Source of the DNA: Brassica napus
Taxonomy: Eukaryota > Streptophyta > Magnoliopsida > Brassicales > Brassicaceae
Direction of reading: 5' to 3'
DNA length: 64,000 bases
NCBI RefSeq assembly: GCF_020379485.1
Contig: NW_026014872.1
Coordinates: 248,001-312,000 of the forward strand
The first letter of the stretch is position 1; the number at the start of each line of letters is the position of its first letter. This document shows positions 36,370-48,515 of this stretch, one piece after another. Under the pieces are notes generated by a model that was not told where the DNA came from, searched no databases, and saw nothing but the letters and a program-made list of their open reading frames with translations. A program made the translations under genes and the position numbers.

Positions 36370-36725
36370 GTAACGGAGTTATCCTCTTTAATCTCACAGG
36401 TCTCCAGCGGATCAATCCTTTCATGAGGAGATCCTTATCACAGCAGCTCATGCTACCTTCTATGAATTCAACATTGAGATCAGTCAATGGGTAAGTTGCA
36501 ATCACTAATCGTATGAGGTTGTTGACGTCTGCTTTGTTACTGACTGATCTGTGTGGTTTTTTCCTTTTCAATCAGAGCCGTAAGGATGTTGAAGGGTCTT
36601 TGTTTGTTGTCAAAAGGTGAGTACTTTAGGTCTTCAGCTATGAGTGATGTTGACTTTTATCTTCTAAAAATCTGATTTTGTTTTGTTTCAGAAGTAAACA
36701 ACAACCTCGGTTTCAGTTTATATAG
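36370..36725 (+). pseudogene. mRNA-decapping factor DCP1 gene fragment
   Basis: Three exon pieces with intact splice sites (36370-36490, 36576-36618, 36692-36722) encode the N-terminal EVH1-like part of plant DCP1: LQRINPF, then after a one-base deletion EEILITAAHATFYEFNIE and ISQW, then SRKDVEGSLFVVKR, then QPRFQFI. TAG follows at 36723 where the similarity ends. The deletion near 36423 and the truncation make it non-functional. Introns are retained, so it was copied from DNA and not from mRNA. It immediately precedes a V-ATPase c fragment. Confidence 0.8.
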
Positions 36726-36771
36726 CTACGTTAAGTTATAACGTATGTGTGTGTATATAGTTACATAATAT

Positions 36772-37222
36772 ATCATCAGTAATGGAATCAACCCAAAGGC
36801 AAGTCTTACTATCTATCTATTCGATGGCTATGCCCATCTCTCTTCCGGTCTCCTTGTGGTCTCCTTGTGTTCTTGCCGGTCTCTCCGCCGGTATGGCTAT
36901 TGGAATCGTCGGCGATGCCGGTGTCAGGTAATTGATAAAACCCATGTTCTCTTAATGATCATGTTTATGAAGCTGAACAGAAACGTTATTGTGATGTGTG
37001 TTGCTTGTCATGTGCCACTTAGAGATGTGTTTGGCTTTGTAATAATGTGACGTGATTTTTGTGTGGTTGCAGAGCGAATGCACAACAACCAAAGCTCTTT
37101 GTGGAATGATTCTGATTCTCATATTTGCTAAAGCACTTTCGCTGTACGGTCTTATTGTTGGTATCATCCTCTCTTCTCGTGCTGGTCAGGCTAGAGTCGA
37201 GAGAACTCTGAAAGTGTCTTAA
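36772..37222 (+). pseudogene. V-type H+-ATPase subunit c (proteolipid) gene fragment
   Basis: Encodes the C-terminal half of the 16-kDa proteolipid: GINPKA, YLFDGYAHLSSG, GMAIGIVGDAGV, then across an intron (36928-37072, GT-AG) [10 protein letters not shown], and [14 protein letters not shown]. The first half with two membrane helices is missing. Indels at about 36845-36875 and a one-base loss at about 37102 shift the frame, and the conserved acidic residue of helix 4 is replaced (FAK where the family has FAE). The end has drifted to ERTLKVS before TAA. Confidence 0.85.
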
Positions 37223-37497
37223 TGTTTTTGATATTTTTTACTTTCAATATTTGTGGAATTGTGAGCTTTGAGTTCTCATGAATAGCAAGCAAAAAAATCA
37301 TTTGATTTTGGTTATAATTTGTACACTATATGGAAAACATCAAATAAGTGATGAAAATGCTTTAATGATTTGATTCCTTAAAACATCAAACCATAATTTA
37401 ATTATGTAAATATAATAGAATTACAATATCATTAAACGAAACAAAACTTGATTGAAAACTAACAAAAAAGACATAATTAATTTGTAACAAAATAATA
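37223..37497. other. intergenic, AT-rich
   Basis: No gene or repeat border seen. Confidence 0.35.
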
Positions 37498-37757
37498 CTC
37501 CCTCCGTTTTTTATTATAAGTCGTTTTGAAGCTATGCACATAGATTAAGAAAATCATTAATTTCTTATATTTTCGAAACAAAAACATCATTAATTATTTA
37601 CCTAACCACAATTTAACCAATAGAAAAATAGAAGATATATTATCATTGGTCAGACAACATTAATTACTAATAAATGTTACATAAAAAACCGAAAACGACA
37701 TATAATTTGGAACAAAAAAGTTTCTCTAAAACGACTTATATTAAAAAACGGAGGGAG
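37498..37757. mobile_element. Stowaway (Tc1/mariner) MITE
   Basis: CTCCCTCCGTTTTTTATTAT and its inverted counterpart ending AAAAACGGAGGGAG are flanked by TA on both sides. The 260-bp length and this TIR are characteristic of plant Stowaway MITEs. A second member is at 51860-52117. Confidence 0.92.
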
Positions 37758-37777
37758 TAGTTATTCAGTACTCGATT

Positions 37778-37879
37778 TTAATTCTTGGACCAATAACAGC
37801 AAACTGCAATACCCGCGATAATGATGAGTCCCACAACGCACGCGGTAATGGCTAAGAATGGGATGGAAGTTGGATCCAT
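37778..37879 (-). CDS. candidate 33-aa single-pass membrane microprotein
   Basis: ATG (complement of 37877-37879) opens a 33-codon frame ending TAA at 37778-37780. The peptide begins MDPTSIPF, continues as one hydrophobic span of about 20 residues (AITACVVGLIIIAGIAVCC) and ends YWSKN, the layout of a small tail-anchored or single-pass protein. A TATA-like TTTTATATAGA lies about 35-45 bp upstream on the same strand. G+C content here is higher than in the flanks. I do not recognise the family. The stop lies about 20 bp from a Stowaway MITE. It could be chance or a pseudogene end. Confidence 0.4.
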   Translation of the reverse strand: MDPTSIPFLAITACVVGLIIIAGIAVCCYWSKN

Positions 37880-38049
37880 TTTCTTCCTTTTTTTCGTTCA
37901 CCAAACTTTTCAGTCTATATAAAATTTTTTCTCTTTTTCGTTTTGCCTACCAATCAATTATATATATATATACATGTATTGTTGATTCTGAATTTAAATT
38001 TTTGTGGGTAAGTCACAGAATTTTGGAAAGTTTAGATTTCTTATAAAGA

Positions 38050-38930
38050 ATTAGTAGAAATTGGAAATATTTTGCTAGAAAACAAAGTACATGGAAATTT
38101 TTTATGTATTGAGTCTTAGGTCCAAGATTCTTCTATTTTAACAAAGGTTTCTATCCTAAAATATAGATACACAGAATATACGATCATATCCAATCATAAC
38201 TAATGTAGATATGTACATATCTCAATACCCTCTATTAAGTTGGAGAGTGTAGGTTTTGAACTCCAACTTGATAAGAAATACTGAAAATCCCTTCTTTCTT
38301 ATCAAGTGCCTTCGTCAAAAATATTGGCATGTTGTTTCTTTTTCGAAACATGTTTTGTTGTAACAAAACCTCTCACGATCTCATCCCTTAGATATTATTT
38401 GAGAAGTGATTTGTCATGTGTCATCATCACATTTATTTTGAAAAAAAAAATACTGTGACATAAAATACTAACAATGCTGACATGACTTGAAGTTAATTGT
38501 GTCATGAACATTTATATTTAATGTTGATTTATATTTTCGGTAAAGTTTTTGAAATATTACTCATAGATCATCATTAATAGTAGAAATAGAAATAAATAAT
38601 ATTTAAAATATTTTAAAATATTTTTTTTTAAAGTTATATCATTTTATTACTAAAAAAGTTTTCAAAATTTATGCAGTTTTTTTAAATTGTAATTTTCTAA
38701 TCTCAATACCATTAGTTTTTTTTAATATCTAAATTTGTTTAGAAATATGATTGAGTAAAAACTTTTCAAAATTAGTTATATATATATATATTATTAAATA
38801 TTTTTGTAAATATTATTAAATATTATTAAAATAAAGCAAATAATAAAATATAAAATTACCGAAATGTTATTTTAAAATATAATTTAAATTTTAAAAGTGG
38901 TGCATGAAAACACCTAATATCCTATGAAAT
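38050..38930. other. intergenic, AT-rich
   Basis: Nothing gene-like; long A/T runs around 38580-38900. Confidence 0.35.
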
Positions 38931-38939
38931 GTTACTTAA

Positions 38940-39430
38940 TTCCAACATGCTTTGTCCTTTTATGGAAAATGGGATTAGCTGCTCATATGAATAGCTGAAG
39001 TGTTATCGCAATGAATCTTAATTGGTTTGTGTTTGTCAAAGCAGACGCCAAATGTAGTCAGTAGACTCTTCAACCAAATCATCTCTTTAATTGTATCCGA
39101 CATTGCTTTGTATTCTGCCTCCGTCTACGAGCGAAAGTCTATGTCTTGTGTTGAATGTTTTCCTAGAAACCAGTGACCCAACTAACAGAATAAACCATGC
39201 CGTTTAAAAGATCTTCGTGTGATGGAAAATGCTCCTCAATCTGCATCACACCAAGCACTCAAAGTTAAAGTCTGCATTGCCTTAAAGTAACATTATACAC
39301 AAATTTTTCTGAAGAATTTGCCATTCCATATCAGATATTGTACCACACAAATGTCTGCATCCCAATGCTCCTGTTTTGGAGCTTGCATAAATTTGGAAAG
39401 AGTACAAATTGCTTACGGCAACTCACGTCT
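38940..39430 (-). pseudogene. Ty1/copia pol remnant (RNase H region)
   Basis: The minus strand reads SKFMQAPKQEHWDA, a degenerate WCDAD segment, EAEYKAMSDTIKEMIWLKSL, then KIHCDNTSAIHMSS and a damaged HKRTKH segment. This is the C-terminal RNase H module of copia polyproteins in the right order. Stops and frameshifts are frequent. No LTR recognised. Confidence 0.75.
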
Positions 39431-39683
39431 AGTATATGATAATAGTTGTGATAAAAAAATTTCTTTTTAACAAACATTACAATATAAAATGAAAACTATT
39501 TAATTCCACTAAATAGAGTTTTAAAAGATGAACTTTTCACCAATAATCAAATGTATATTTTGTTTATTTTTATGAAAAGCAACATAAAAGAAAATATGGA
39601 AAACACACTTACAAAAAAATGACAAAAAAACACCGATGAAGAAATTGGAGAGGGAGTTATAATGATAGCTAACCTTAAAATAT

Positions 39684-40577
39684 ATTTTTTTCAATTCTCT
39701 GTAACTTCCCCCGCCGCCTCCCAACTTTCTTGCAGTCTCTCCGGTGACTGGCGGTTTTCGCTGGCGCCGGAGGGGCTCTTCTTCCTTTCTAGATTGTTTC
39801 TTTTGTTTTTCCTTCTCAGATCTCGGTGTCTTGTGGTGTGGTTTCATCTACAATTATTGTGCGACATCGTGCAAGAATTCAAAGCGGATCTAAGGCGCTG
39901 GTCTTGTTCGTTTTTGATTTGTATTGCCTTGTTTGGTTGTGTTGGTCTCTTCTTAGGAGTGGTGTTGAAGCGTTTTTCTTTTAGCAACAGGTTACTCATG
40001 TTCACAGGCTTTAGGTTACGTTTTGGGTCTCGTCCTCATGATAAATTATTGCTACACGATGCTTTTCTTTAAAGCAGTTTAGTTTTCTATAATAATTGGT
40101 ATTGTAGTGCTTTCGTCCTTCTTTCTCGTTTGACGAGTTGGATCTAATTTTATTTTGGGATTGGTTATGGTTTCCATTGTTTCATTGAGTCTGTGATTCT
40201 GCGGTGGTGATAGTGGATCTGAAGCATCAGTCCAGGCTATCCATCTGATTTTTACTTTGTAATTCGAGCTTGTATGGTAGCTTGGCTGAAGCTAATTTTG
40301 GACAAGTTTGATAAATGCAATGAAGAAGAAGACCTATCTAGATGATGAGAATGATTGTCATGCTTTCGCTAAAGGTATTAGAAGTCCGTCTGCTATTGTG
40401 GGAATGGGAACACCTAATCTATTTATTTGAAACAAGACCAGTTTGGTATAGGTATAGCTAATGTGGCATTTGTGATTGTCATTGCTAGCTTTTGGTGTGG
40501 AAATTCTCTGTCGTTTTGTCATTCTTCTATGGTGTAACATGTTATAAATCAGATCAATAAAATAAAGTGTTAAAAAA
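39684..40577 (+). mobile_element. short LINE-derived insertion with 13-bp target duplication
   Basis: AACCTTAAAATAT occurs at 39671-39683 and 40578-40590, and an A-rich tail (AATAAAATAAAGTGTTAAAAAAAA) precedes the right copy. The interior has features of LINE ends in this genus (a C-rich start, a T/G-rich 3' untranslated part) but no reverse transcriptase, so it is internally deleted or a chimeric retrocopy. The 136-codon open frame at 39662-40072 begins outside the insertion and crosses its border, so it is not a gene. Confidence 0.65.
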
Positions 40578-40849
40578 AACCTTAAAATATTTTAAAACTT
40601 TGATAATATCAAAGTCAATCATAGTCATAGATCTAAAATATATTAAACATAATATTTACCAATTTGCTTGATTCTCGTTTATGTAATGTGAGGACTTCAT
40701 CGCTGCAAACTTTAGTTTCCTTCCTGGCTAAAATGGCATGAAATGTTTTTGGCTGTAACAATATGAGACACACTAAAATATGATTAGTTACATATATGTT
40801 GCGGCAAGAAACGATAATCTCGAAATCAACGTCCCAGATTGTATCTTCT

Positions 40850-41870
40850 AAAGAAATTTTCTAGCATTAATATCAGAAAAATCCTAATTAGAAAACTCTC
40901 GAGCAATGACCACATCATGCGGATAACCTCAAATTGGACTACCCTTAAGTTGGATAGACCAATCCAACTCGCCATCAGGCGACCGGTCCCGGTTAACCCG
41001 CTCTTAGCTATTTCTACGAGTCTCGATCAAACTGTCTCTTATTTTCTCGTATAAGTTCGATTGAAGAATCAATCATATAAAACGATAATGATTAACTTAA
41101 CACCATAGTTATCTCGACTATACGATTAGTTTTCACTATTTCGTAAAACTGACATCGTATGGAAGGCGATCCCTTCAAAAGAAATAGTAAAAACGTTTCA
41201 GCTTGAAAAGTCAAAAATGCGGCAAAAGCTCACTTACGATTTTAGATGAGAATAAGTCTAAAACTACTATGATGGTTTATCAAATATTCGCGAAAGAAGA
41301 TAAATGTCAAGTTCAGAAGGATAATCATGAAGAACGAGAAAATAAAATATTTCCGCGAAAGGATAAACTCGATCATAGGCAGAAAAAGAAAGGCCAGTCG
41401 ACCTAGCAAGCATATATAAGGAGAGCTAAAGTGAGGAGCGCCGTGATCCAGAAATTTAGGAGGATTTAGAACTTCGGTGGCAAGATTAGCAAGTCTCATA
41501 CTTAGAACGTTTTCCGCTTTGTTATGTGATTCTCCACTGTTAACGATTTCATGTTCATCCTATTTTTGGTGAAACTCTGTATCCCAATTCATATTATTCT
41601 ATAAAACGCCTCTGTGCAATTAACCATCGATATTTTGTTATCTTTTTCTTTTTCGTATTCGTGTATTTATGCAGATAATCCGAATCCTAAAAGAAAATCG
41701 AAAATCTTGTCTTTCCCTCCATTAACTAAAATCGACAATGTAACTTTAGGTTTCCAAAACTTGGTTCTAGAAAGAAGGGAGGTTGGATTTTCCAACTCAA
41801 GGATCATCGAACGATCAATAAGCTATATGTCTAACCTAACAGGCGACTACACCATCTCATAATGAGTAGG
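40850..41870 (+). repeat. probable LTR or solo-LTR remnant of a retrotransposon
   Basis: A TATATAAGGAGAGC promoter-like box (about 41413) is followed by a transcribed-LTR-like stretch (TTCCGCTTTGTTATGTGATT, then polypyrimidine blocks), as in gypsy LTRs. No inverted TG...CA border or target duplication could be fixed, and no internal domain adjoins it. Short open frames here are not gene-like. Confidence 0.35.
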
Positions 41871-43179
41871 CTCGCGAAATTGTCTCAACCAAAGCAGGTA
41901 TGACGTGGCAAACTAAACATTCATGATTGGTTGATTATTTTTAAAGTACGTGGATACCTGGAACATTAAGAAAAATATCCTTTTGGTATAGTGTAGATTA
42001 CGGTTATTTTTTTATCGGCTAAGTCAATATTCAGAAGTAATTCATTTATTTTATACATTTTTATAGTAAGAAACCGTAGATGAAAGATAAAAGAATAATA
42101 ATAATAATAAAAATGGAGGGCCTAGAGAAGGAGCTTAAATGTTTGAAAAATGAACTCTTAAAATAAATGTATTTTCTTATTATTTTTTAAAACGTGTTTG
42201 ACTGTTACTTTTAGATAATTTCGACTTAAGGAACATAATTTGTGTAGAATAAATTTAAATTTGTCACTTGGAGAACATCACCATATTCATGTGTCTTGTG
42301 TTGTTCAAAATCTTTAAAATTCAAATTGTAGTTGGGATTTTAAGATGTTCAATTATAATATTATTAGATTAGAAGGTGGTATAAATAAATTACTATACAC
42401 ATTTATATTTTATCGCATAAGAACATGAAAACACCTATGTATACATAAAATTATATACAAAAATATATACATAATTTATCTCTTTTTAATTTTTAAAACA
42501 TTTATGATGTAAAATATTTTTTTTTGAATAACAAAATATAAACTAGTTTTATATAATGATAATTATCAAATCAACAAAATTGATTCTTAATTTATGGTTA
42601 AGTATATATTAACAAATTAAATTATTCATTAAATTTAATAAAAACTTTATAACACAATAGAAATTATTTTTAGATAATGATAATTATCAAATAAATAAAA
42701 TTCATTTTTAATTTGTGCTTAATTATATATTAACAAATCAAATTATTCATTAAGAATAATAAAAACTTTAGCCGCTCTAACTTCTAAGCTCAAAGGTGAA
42801 TAACCATTTCGCAAATAGTAATATAGAATAAAATTATTAAATAAAAATTTAATTATACAAAAGGATAAAAGATCTAGTACATATAAATAGTTAAAAACTT
42901 TTATCAAGGTAAACAAAAATATTGTCTTCTTCTTTGATTGCAGGTTATCCAAGTAGGGAAGGGCTTGGATTTGATCCATCCTAAAACAAACTTAATCTGC
43001 TTATTCTGTAATAATAATACAACAAGATTTGTTCTACTATTCTTTTTACAGACACTGAATTTTTTTATTCTTTTGAATTAAACAAAAGACACAAGAAGAA
43101 TTAGTCTTAACTCCAGAGACCCTCATTACTCAGTTCCGTTCGTTCACCATTTGTTTTGACAATGTACAGAGAAGTAAGA
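41871..43179. other. intergenic, AT-rich, 3' flank of the bHLH gene
   Basis: No coding signal. A near-duplicate AT-rich motif (TTAAT..GTTAATTATATATTAACAAA) occurs around 42580-42630 and 42660-42750. Confidence 0.35.
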
Positions 43180-44591
43180 TCATCTCTCTGGCTCAATTTT
43201 CATCTGAACCGTAGGTTCAGAACCTTGACACATATAACCAAATAACAATGTAAGTAGATATCACACAACAAAACTTCACATTGTTTATATTCTGCAATGT
43301 AAATTTTTGTTTATGTTTTTGCTTACAGTTGATGCTCTGTTGCTGATAATCTCTGAAACCCATATGAACAATACTCTGCAGATCGTTTTCCCAGAAAGCT
43401 GGCGCCTAAGAAAACACAAAAGTAAGCTTTTCAGAGGAAGCAATACAGTAAGACTGTATACAATATAGGCGGACATTAAAGTACCTCAGCTTGAACAAAT
43501 CCTTCACTAAGAATGTTCTTGCCAACAGGTAAATACTCTGAAGGAAATCTTGACTCTGAACAAGATAATGATTCTCCCAGCTGCAACATCTAAGACATAT
43601 ACATAATCTACTCATCAGATACAATTACAGAACATTCTCCCAGTCTTTGTTATGAATGAATTAACATAAAGCAGAAGAATACCTCTGCAGATAACATAGC
43701 ATTAGCAGTATTGAACTCCGTTCTTGGATTTATAGTTGCTAACTTCATAGACAAGAACTGGAGAAGTAAACAAGAGATTCAGGTATAATAAACACACAGC
43801 CCCATGTTTAAGAAACATATAAAGCGGATTACTATTAGACAGTATACCTGGACTTGTCTTTGCAATGACTCCACATAATTGATAATCTCATCAAGCATGA
43901 CGGCTTTTCCAGTAATCCGGTTGCAACCAGGGACCAAATCTTGAAGCAACTTCATTCTCGCACTAATCTTTTCTCTTCTCGCCTAATTCCAAACTTGAAT
44001 GTCACAAATCACAAACCAGCAATATTTACGTTTTCAAGTCATATTTGAGTTTTTTTTCCATACCCTTTCAGCGATACTGTGGCTATCAGTTGCCTGACCT
44101 CTTCTTGCTCTGACATGTATATAGTCCTTGTATGGCTCAGAAGGTTTCTCCTCGTCCTTGTTTTCGCTCTTTTCAGTCTCATTCTGCTTGCCAGCCACAG
44201 CTGCATTGTTCTCTTCCTGCATCTGAACATTAACTCAGAAACATTAGAATTTAGAATTCAAGAAAACGAATGAATACACATTAATTCCCAAGACTAAAAC
44301 CTTGGAGTTGGAAGCTGGAGACTCCTTCCTCTTCCTGGAGTTGGGTCTGGTCTTACCTGTTCCAGAAACCGAACCTGGATCCAGTAACGAGCTCTTGTTG
44401 CTCTCCTGAACCTGACTGTGTCCGAAGTGACCGAGATACGGGAATCCAACAGGGAAATTGTCGGAGATTGAGTGGAGTGATATCTCTTGCGTGTCGCAAA
44501 ACCTTCCAACAAAGTCACTGATCATCATCGCGTCGTTTCCATCTCCAAAGGGTAATAAGCAGTTTAGGTTTTCCTCTGTTTCCTTATCCAT
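43180..44591 (-). CDS. bHLH transcription factor, CIB/BEE-type (subfamily XII)
   Basis: Seven minus-strand exons: 44301-44591, 44064-44222, 43848-43982, 43683-43757, 43485-43589, 43327-43405, 43180-43223, all GT-AG, 295 aa. The bHLH domain starts near residue 130 with the hallmark [20 protein letters not shown]; basic residues H, E and R needed for E-box binding are present. Helix 1, loop and helix 2 follow ([30 protein letters not shown]). The C-terminus has [14 protein letters not shown] and ends KIEPER, as in CIB/bHLH62-78-type proteins. The start at MDKETEENL is chosen because upstream codons are not protein-like. Relatives act in light, brassinosteroid and flowering responses in the nucleus; the exact orthologue is not clear and the N-terminus is shorter than in most CIBs. 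Confidence 0.9.
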
Positions 44592-45634
44592 AACCAATCT
44601 AAAGACAACAACAAACTGCAGACGAGAATGAGAAAAGTTTCTACAGAATCGACAGGTAAAAATCCGGAAAGGAACAAACTTTGTAGATGATTCTTTCTTC
44701 TGAGAAAAAAAGGTGTTACCTTTGTTCAACTTCGTCGAGTTATGTAAAGGATGGATCTATTAATTCGGAAATGGGACTGAGACAAGAAAAAGAAAAGAGG
44801 CTTGAAGATGAGCAATCACGGAGCAATCAAAGAGGAGACGGTGACGTTTAGCGATGAATGTGGGTTTCAGAAACTGACAAAAGAACAGTTGATGCTCACA
44901 GATCCCTGTGTAATGATTAGAGAGAGACATTAATTAAAAAAACCTAGTATTAACGAGTAGTTGAGTACAGTAATTAAGAAGTTAAGACATTTGGGGTTTG
45001 GTTTGTTGTCTCCAATCTCTAAAGTCAGTAACTGAGAGTTGACCGTGGAACGTTTTTAGATCTTGAATATGATACATGTGTTTTTAGTATTGAAAATAGA
45101 TGATAACCTATTGAGTTTTTTATAATAATGTTTTTTATTAAATAATTTAACATTTTTTAACATTACAATTTTTATCGATTGTAAAATAACGAATACAAAT
45201 GTTGACCTCTTAAATGTATTATCGTTGTTAAAGATTTAACGTACATTTTAATTATCTTTAAGATTTCATATGCACAAAAGAAAATTAAGTTTTACGGCTG
45301 ATACAAATCACAAAAACAAGATAGGCAACATCGATTGTAAAATGATGAAAGGGGATTAGATTTTCTGTTCTCGATTTGTTTACTATTTGACTCTATATAA
45401 GTAATTTCATTTTCTACCTCTGCTTTCGTTCTCTTTTATGTTTCACTAATATGAGTTTTGTTTTTTTTTTAACTTCTTCTGTGAATTCACTGAATTACAT
45501 AAGTGTCAATTTAAAAAGACAGATATCTGTAAAAATTAGTTCAATTCCATATAAATATCTAAGAATCAATTTTTTGGAAGAAATCACCGGCACAGGTTAG
45601 TGTTCAAATCTAATATATCAAGTTGTTATAAAAT
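44592..45634. other. upstream region of the bHLH gene
   Basis: Contains the presumed 5' leader and promoter of the minus-strand gene; purine-rich at 44760-44860. No other gene seen. Confidence 0.4.
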
Positions 45635-47369
45635 ACTAGAGGCTTTTCCCGGGTTTACGCCCGGGATATTCGTATAAGTTTTAATTAAATTAAAAAAATT
45701 ACAATAACATTTGAATATAAATTGTTATATATACTACAATCAATTTTAAACTATTAAATTGGTAAGAAATTTAAAATCGTTTGAATTTATTGATTGCCTT
45801 GTGTCTAAAATATTTCATATAATTTAACTCACAATTTGTTATTAAAAGAAATCATATATAGAATGATCAGTAAGATGGGTCAAAGTTAACTAAACCTTGT
45901 TATACTTTAAAATTCATTTATTTTATTAATTTAGGTTTTGTATAAAGTAATTGTAAATTTAAAACCGATTTAAACTTTGTTTTAACTTTAGAATTATTGA
46001 GTTGTAATACCATATTGAGCAGTTTCATAACAGAAATTAAATTGAATTAAAAATACATAATAAATAAGGATAATGTTTTTCTCCAAATCAATTCATGAAA
46101 ATACATAATAAATAAAAATTATAACAGACCAAACCAAGTTTAAGATAATTTTTTAAATAAACCATCACCGAAACTTTATATTTAAATCATATAAACCAAT
46201 AACAACTCTTTAAATTAAAATATTCCGGCCTCGTCACAAAGAGATTAGTCTTTACTTTTATGTTGATTTCTACCTTTGGTTATTTATTTTAAAGTTATAA
46301 TCTGGTGTTCTTTAAAATTTATATATGGTGAGGATTTAGTTTAATATTCACAACTTTTAAATTACTTATGAAGATTGTTGTTGAATGAATATAATTTGAA
46401 GAAGTGGTCTAAGTCTAAATCCTTTAACAACTCTCCATGATGTGTTTGAGTCTCCATTTTACACTCTTTTCATCGTAACTGTTACCAATGAAATGTGTTC
46501 AAACTTTCAATCATCGTAATTACTACCAATTTCCGAGTTTAATTTTAGACTAACTACATATGTTGTTTTGAGCCCAGTTATTCATCGTACCATGTTACAA
46601 AAAGAACATACGAATTATTTGAAAAATGTAATCCATTGGAACAAATTGACAGTGATTAGTATCCAATATATGGTGTAAGATTAAATACTTTCAACGGCGG
46701 ACAAATCTCACACACTATCTTCCTAAATTTTTTATGCTTTTTTCTGCTAAAATTTGGTGCAATTGTCTTTTTAAGTTCTTTATGTATCTTAGCTAATTTA
46801 TTAGTCAAATAATTTATAAAAGGTTCCCAACTTGGATTTTGATATATAAACTTTATGTGTATATATGGTCTTGAAAGTCTTCAGAAACATTTAATCTTTC
46901 TATCTTTTTGTGCAAAGATCACTTTGTCCCCAAACAATATCTTCTTCTTCTGAGATTCTTCCAGACATCAGCAATAACTCAAGAGAGAGAGAGAGACTAA
47001 AAGCTTAAAAATCACGAAACTTAGTGGATAGTTATTAGAAACCTAAAATAAAAATTAAAAAAAAGCTGCAATGGTTGCAAGAATTACATCCTCCGACCAT
47101 GTATTCAATGGATAGAAACAGCTGAAGCTCAGGGATACGCGTTGCTAAATCATTTAGACTCCCTTGCCCATGTCATTTAGCGCCATTACTTAATTTGACA
47201 AATACTTTTGAAGATTGAGTATCATTGTATCTAGAGGGAATTTATTGGAAACTGTTTCGGGTTTATCAGTTAACCCATGCAAAAAAAATTAAGTCTTCAA
47301 CAATCTAGAAATAAGTTTGATTTAAAAAGAAAAGGACTAAACAAAAATATTGCTATAGATCTTTTACAA

Positions 47370-47880
47370 CTCCCGAGCACAGAAAGGAGTTTGTTTTTTA
47401 AGTTATTACCTCAGAAGCTGGGATCTCTATGTTTACAGATGACCCAAGCTTAACGACAACTTCAGAAACAACTTCGTTGGAGAATCAGCTTCGTTGGCGA
47501 ATTTGGTATCATCATCTCTTTCGTTACCACCGTACTGAACCAGGATCTCCTCTGCAAGAAAGTACCTTCATCAAGCCACAATGCATTAATGTTATGGTAA
47601 AGATTGACTTTTAGAGCATAGTATGGGGTTCTTACTTAGAAGAGTCTTTGTGACATTAGCTGGAGGAGTCACAACAAACTTGCTCTTCGTTCTTCGTGTT
47701 AAGAATGGAGAGAGGAGAGTGCTGCCAGCTTAGAACCCATTATATAACTAAGGCACAAGATCAATACATCTCAAGCTAGTTTGTAAAGATCGAGCCTTTT
47801 GGATTAGGTTTCTCTTTGTTCCATGAGCTGTGTGTCTTCGTCCAACATCGTCTCCGGATTCTTCTTCTGCACCATTTATT
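47370..47880 (-). pseudogene. unidentified gene fragment inside the Helitron
   Basis: On the minus strand, conceptual pieces FVVTPPANVTKTLL and EEILVQYGGNERDDDTKFAN are separated by a stretch with a plausible acceptor (TTTCTTGCAG, complement of about 47550). Composition is exon-like. I do not recognise the protein; frames do not stay open. Confidence 0.3.
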
Positions 47881-47929
47881 TTATTGAATCATTAGAAAGT
47901 GCTTTCCATATTCAATATGAAAGGGTAAT

Positions 47930-48498
47930 AATATTTTTTTAGTTCTTTCCTGTTGACATGAGCATGGAAGAAGTTGAGGGATATCATTACTATGGAAGCA
48001 TTAAGAAGTTGGGTGGTAATATGGAATACAATTTGCTTACTCTTTAGGTTGTACGTGTACCAACAATCTCCTTCCCCGTGATCATGTCAAGGACTGGACG
48101 TTGCCGGAGATGATGCCCAACGATGAGTTTCATGTGCCCAATAAATCTAAAACATTAATGCACCTAATACAAAACGGGGAGGAGAGGTCAGAACTGTTGG
48201 GGAATATTCAATAGATCCCTTTTGTGGAGACCAGTTTCATCCCATCTATAATTCAATTCTCAATTTTATAGTCTATATGTAATTATACTACAATATAATT
48301 GAATTCCATTTTATTAGTTTAGTAAAACCGTATCTGATTTTTTAATTTAAAAATATTTACATCATTTATATGGTTTTAGTAGAACCATCTAACAATATTC
48401 TCCAAATTCTCCAAAACTATTAATAGTTTTTTAACATTTTAGAAAACATTAATTTGTCTCAAAATAAATCTATCAAGCTGATCAACGTTGATATTTTT
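47930..48498. repeat. direct duplication, copy 1
   Basis: The block from AAAGGGTAATAATATTTTTT to CAACGTTGATATTTTT is repeated 586 bp downstream at 48516-49094 with about 98% identity. Only about 17 bp separate the copies. Confidence 0.9.
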
Positions 48499-48515
48499 AT
48501 TTGATATTATTTTTA

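Larger units (their letters stand above)
31689..37222 (+). mobile_element. outer Helitron carrying DCP1 and V-ATPase c fragments (3' end not found)
   Basis: If the Helitron at 31703-36149 is removed, the flanks join as TCTATCTATCTATA + TAAAGTAGTGTTTCC. This matches the 5' end of the Helitron at 35171 (TCTATATATATAAAG), and both are followed by a GTCACGTCAT...ACACGTGTC-type block. The outer element therefore seems to start at 31689 and continue at 36150 into the gene fragments. I found no hairpin plus CTAG after 37222, so the right border is only set by the last captured sequence. Confidence 0.4.

Noticed and set aside
39662..40072. 136-codon plus-strand open frame with a hydrophobic middle
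   Set aside because: It starts outside and crosses the border of the LINE-derived insertion 39684-40577 marked by a 13-bp target duplication.
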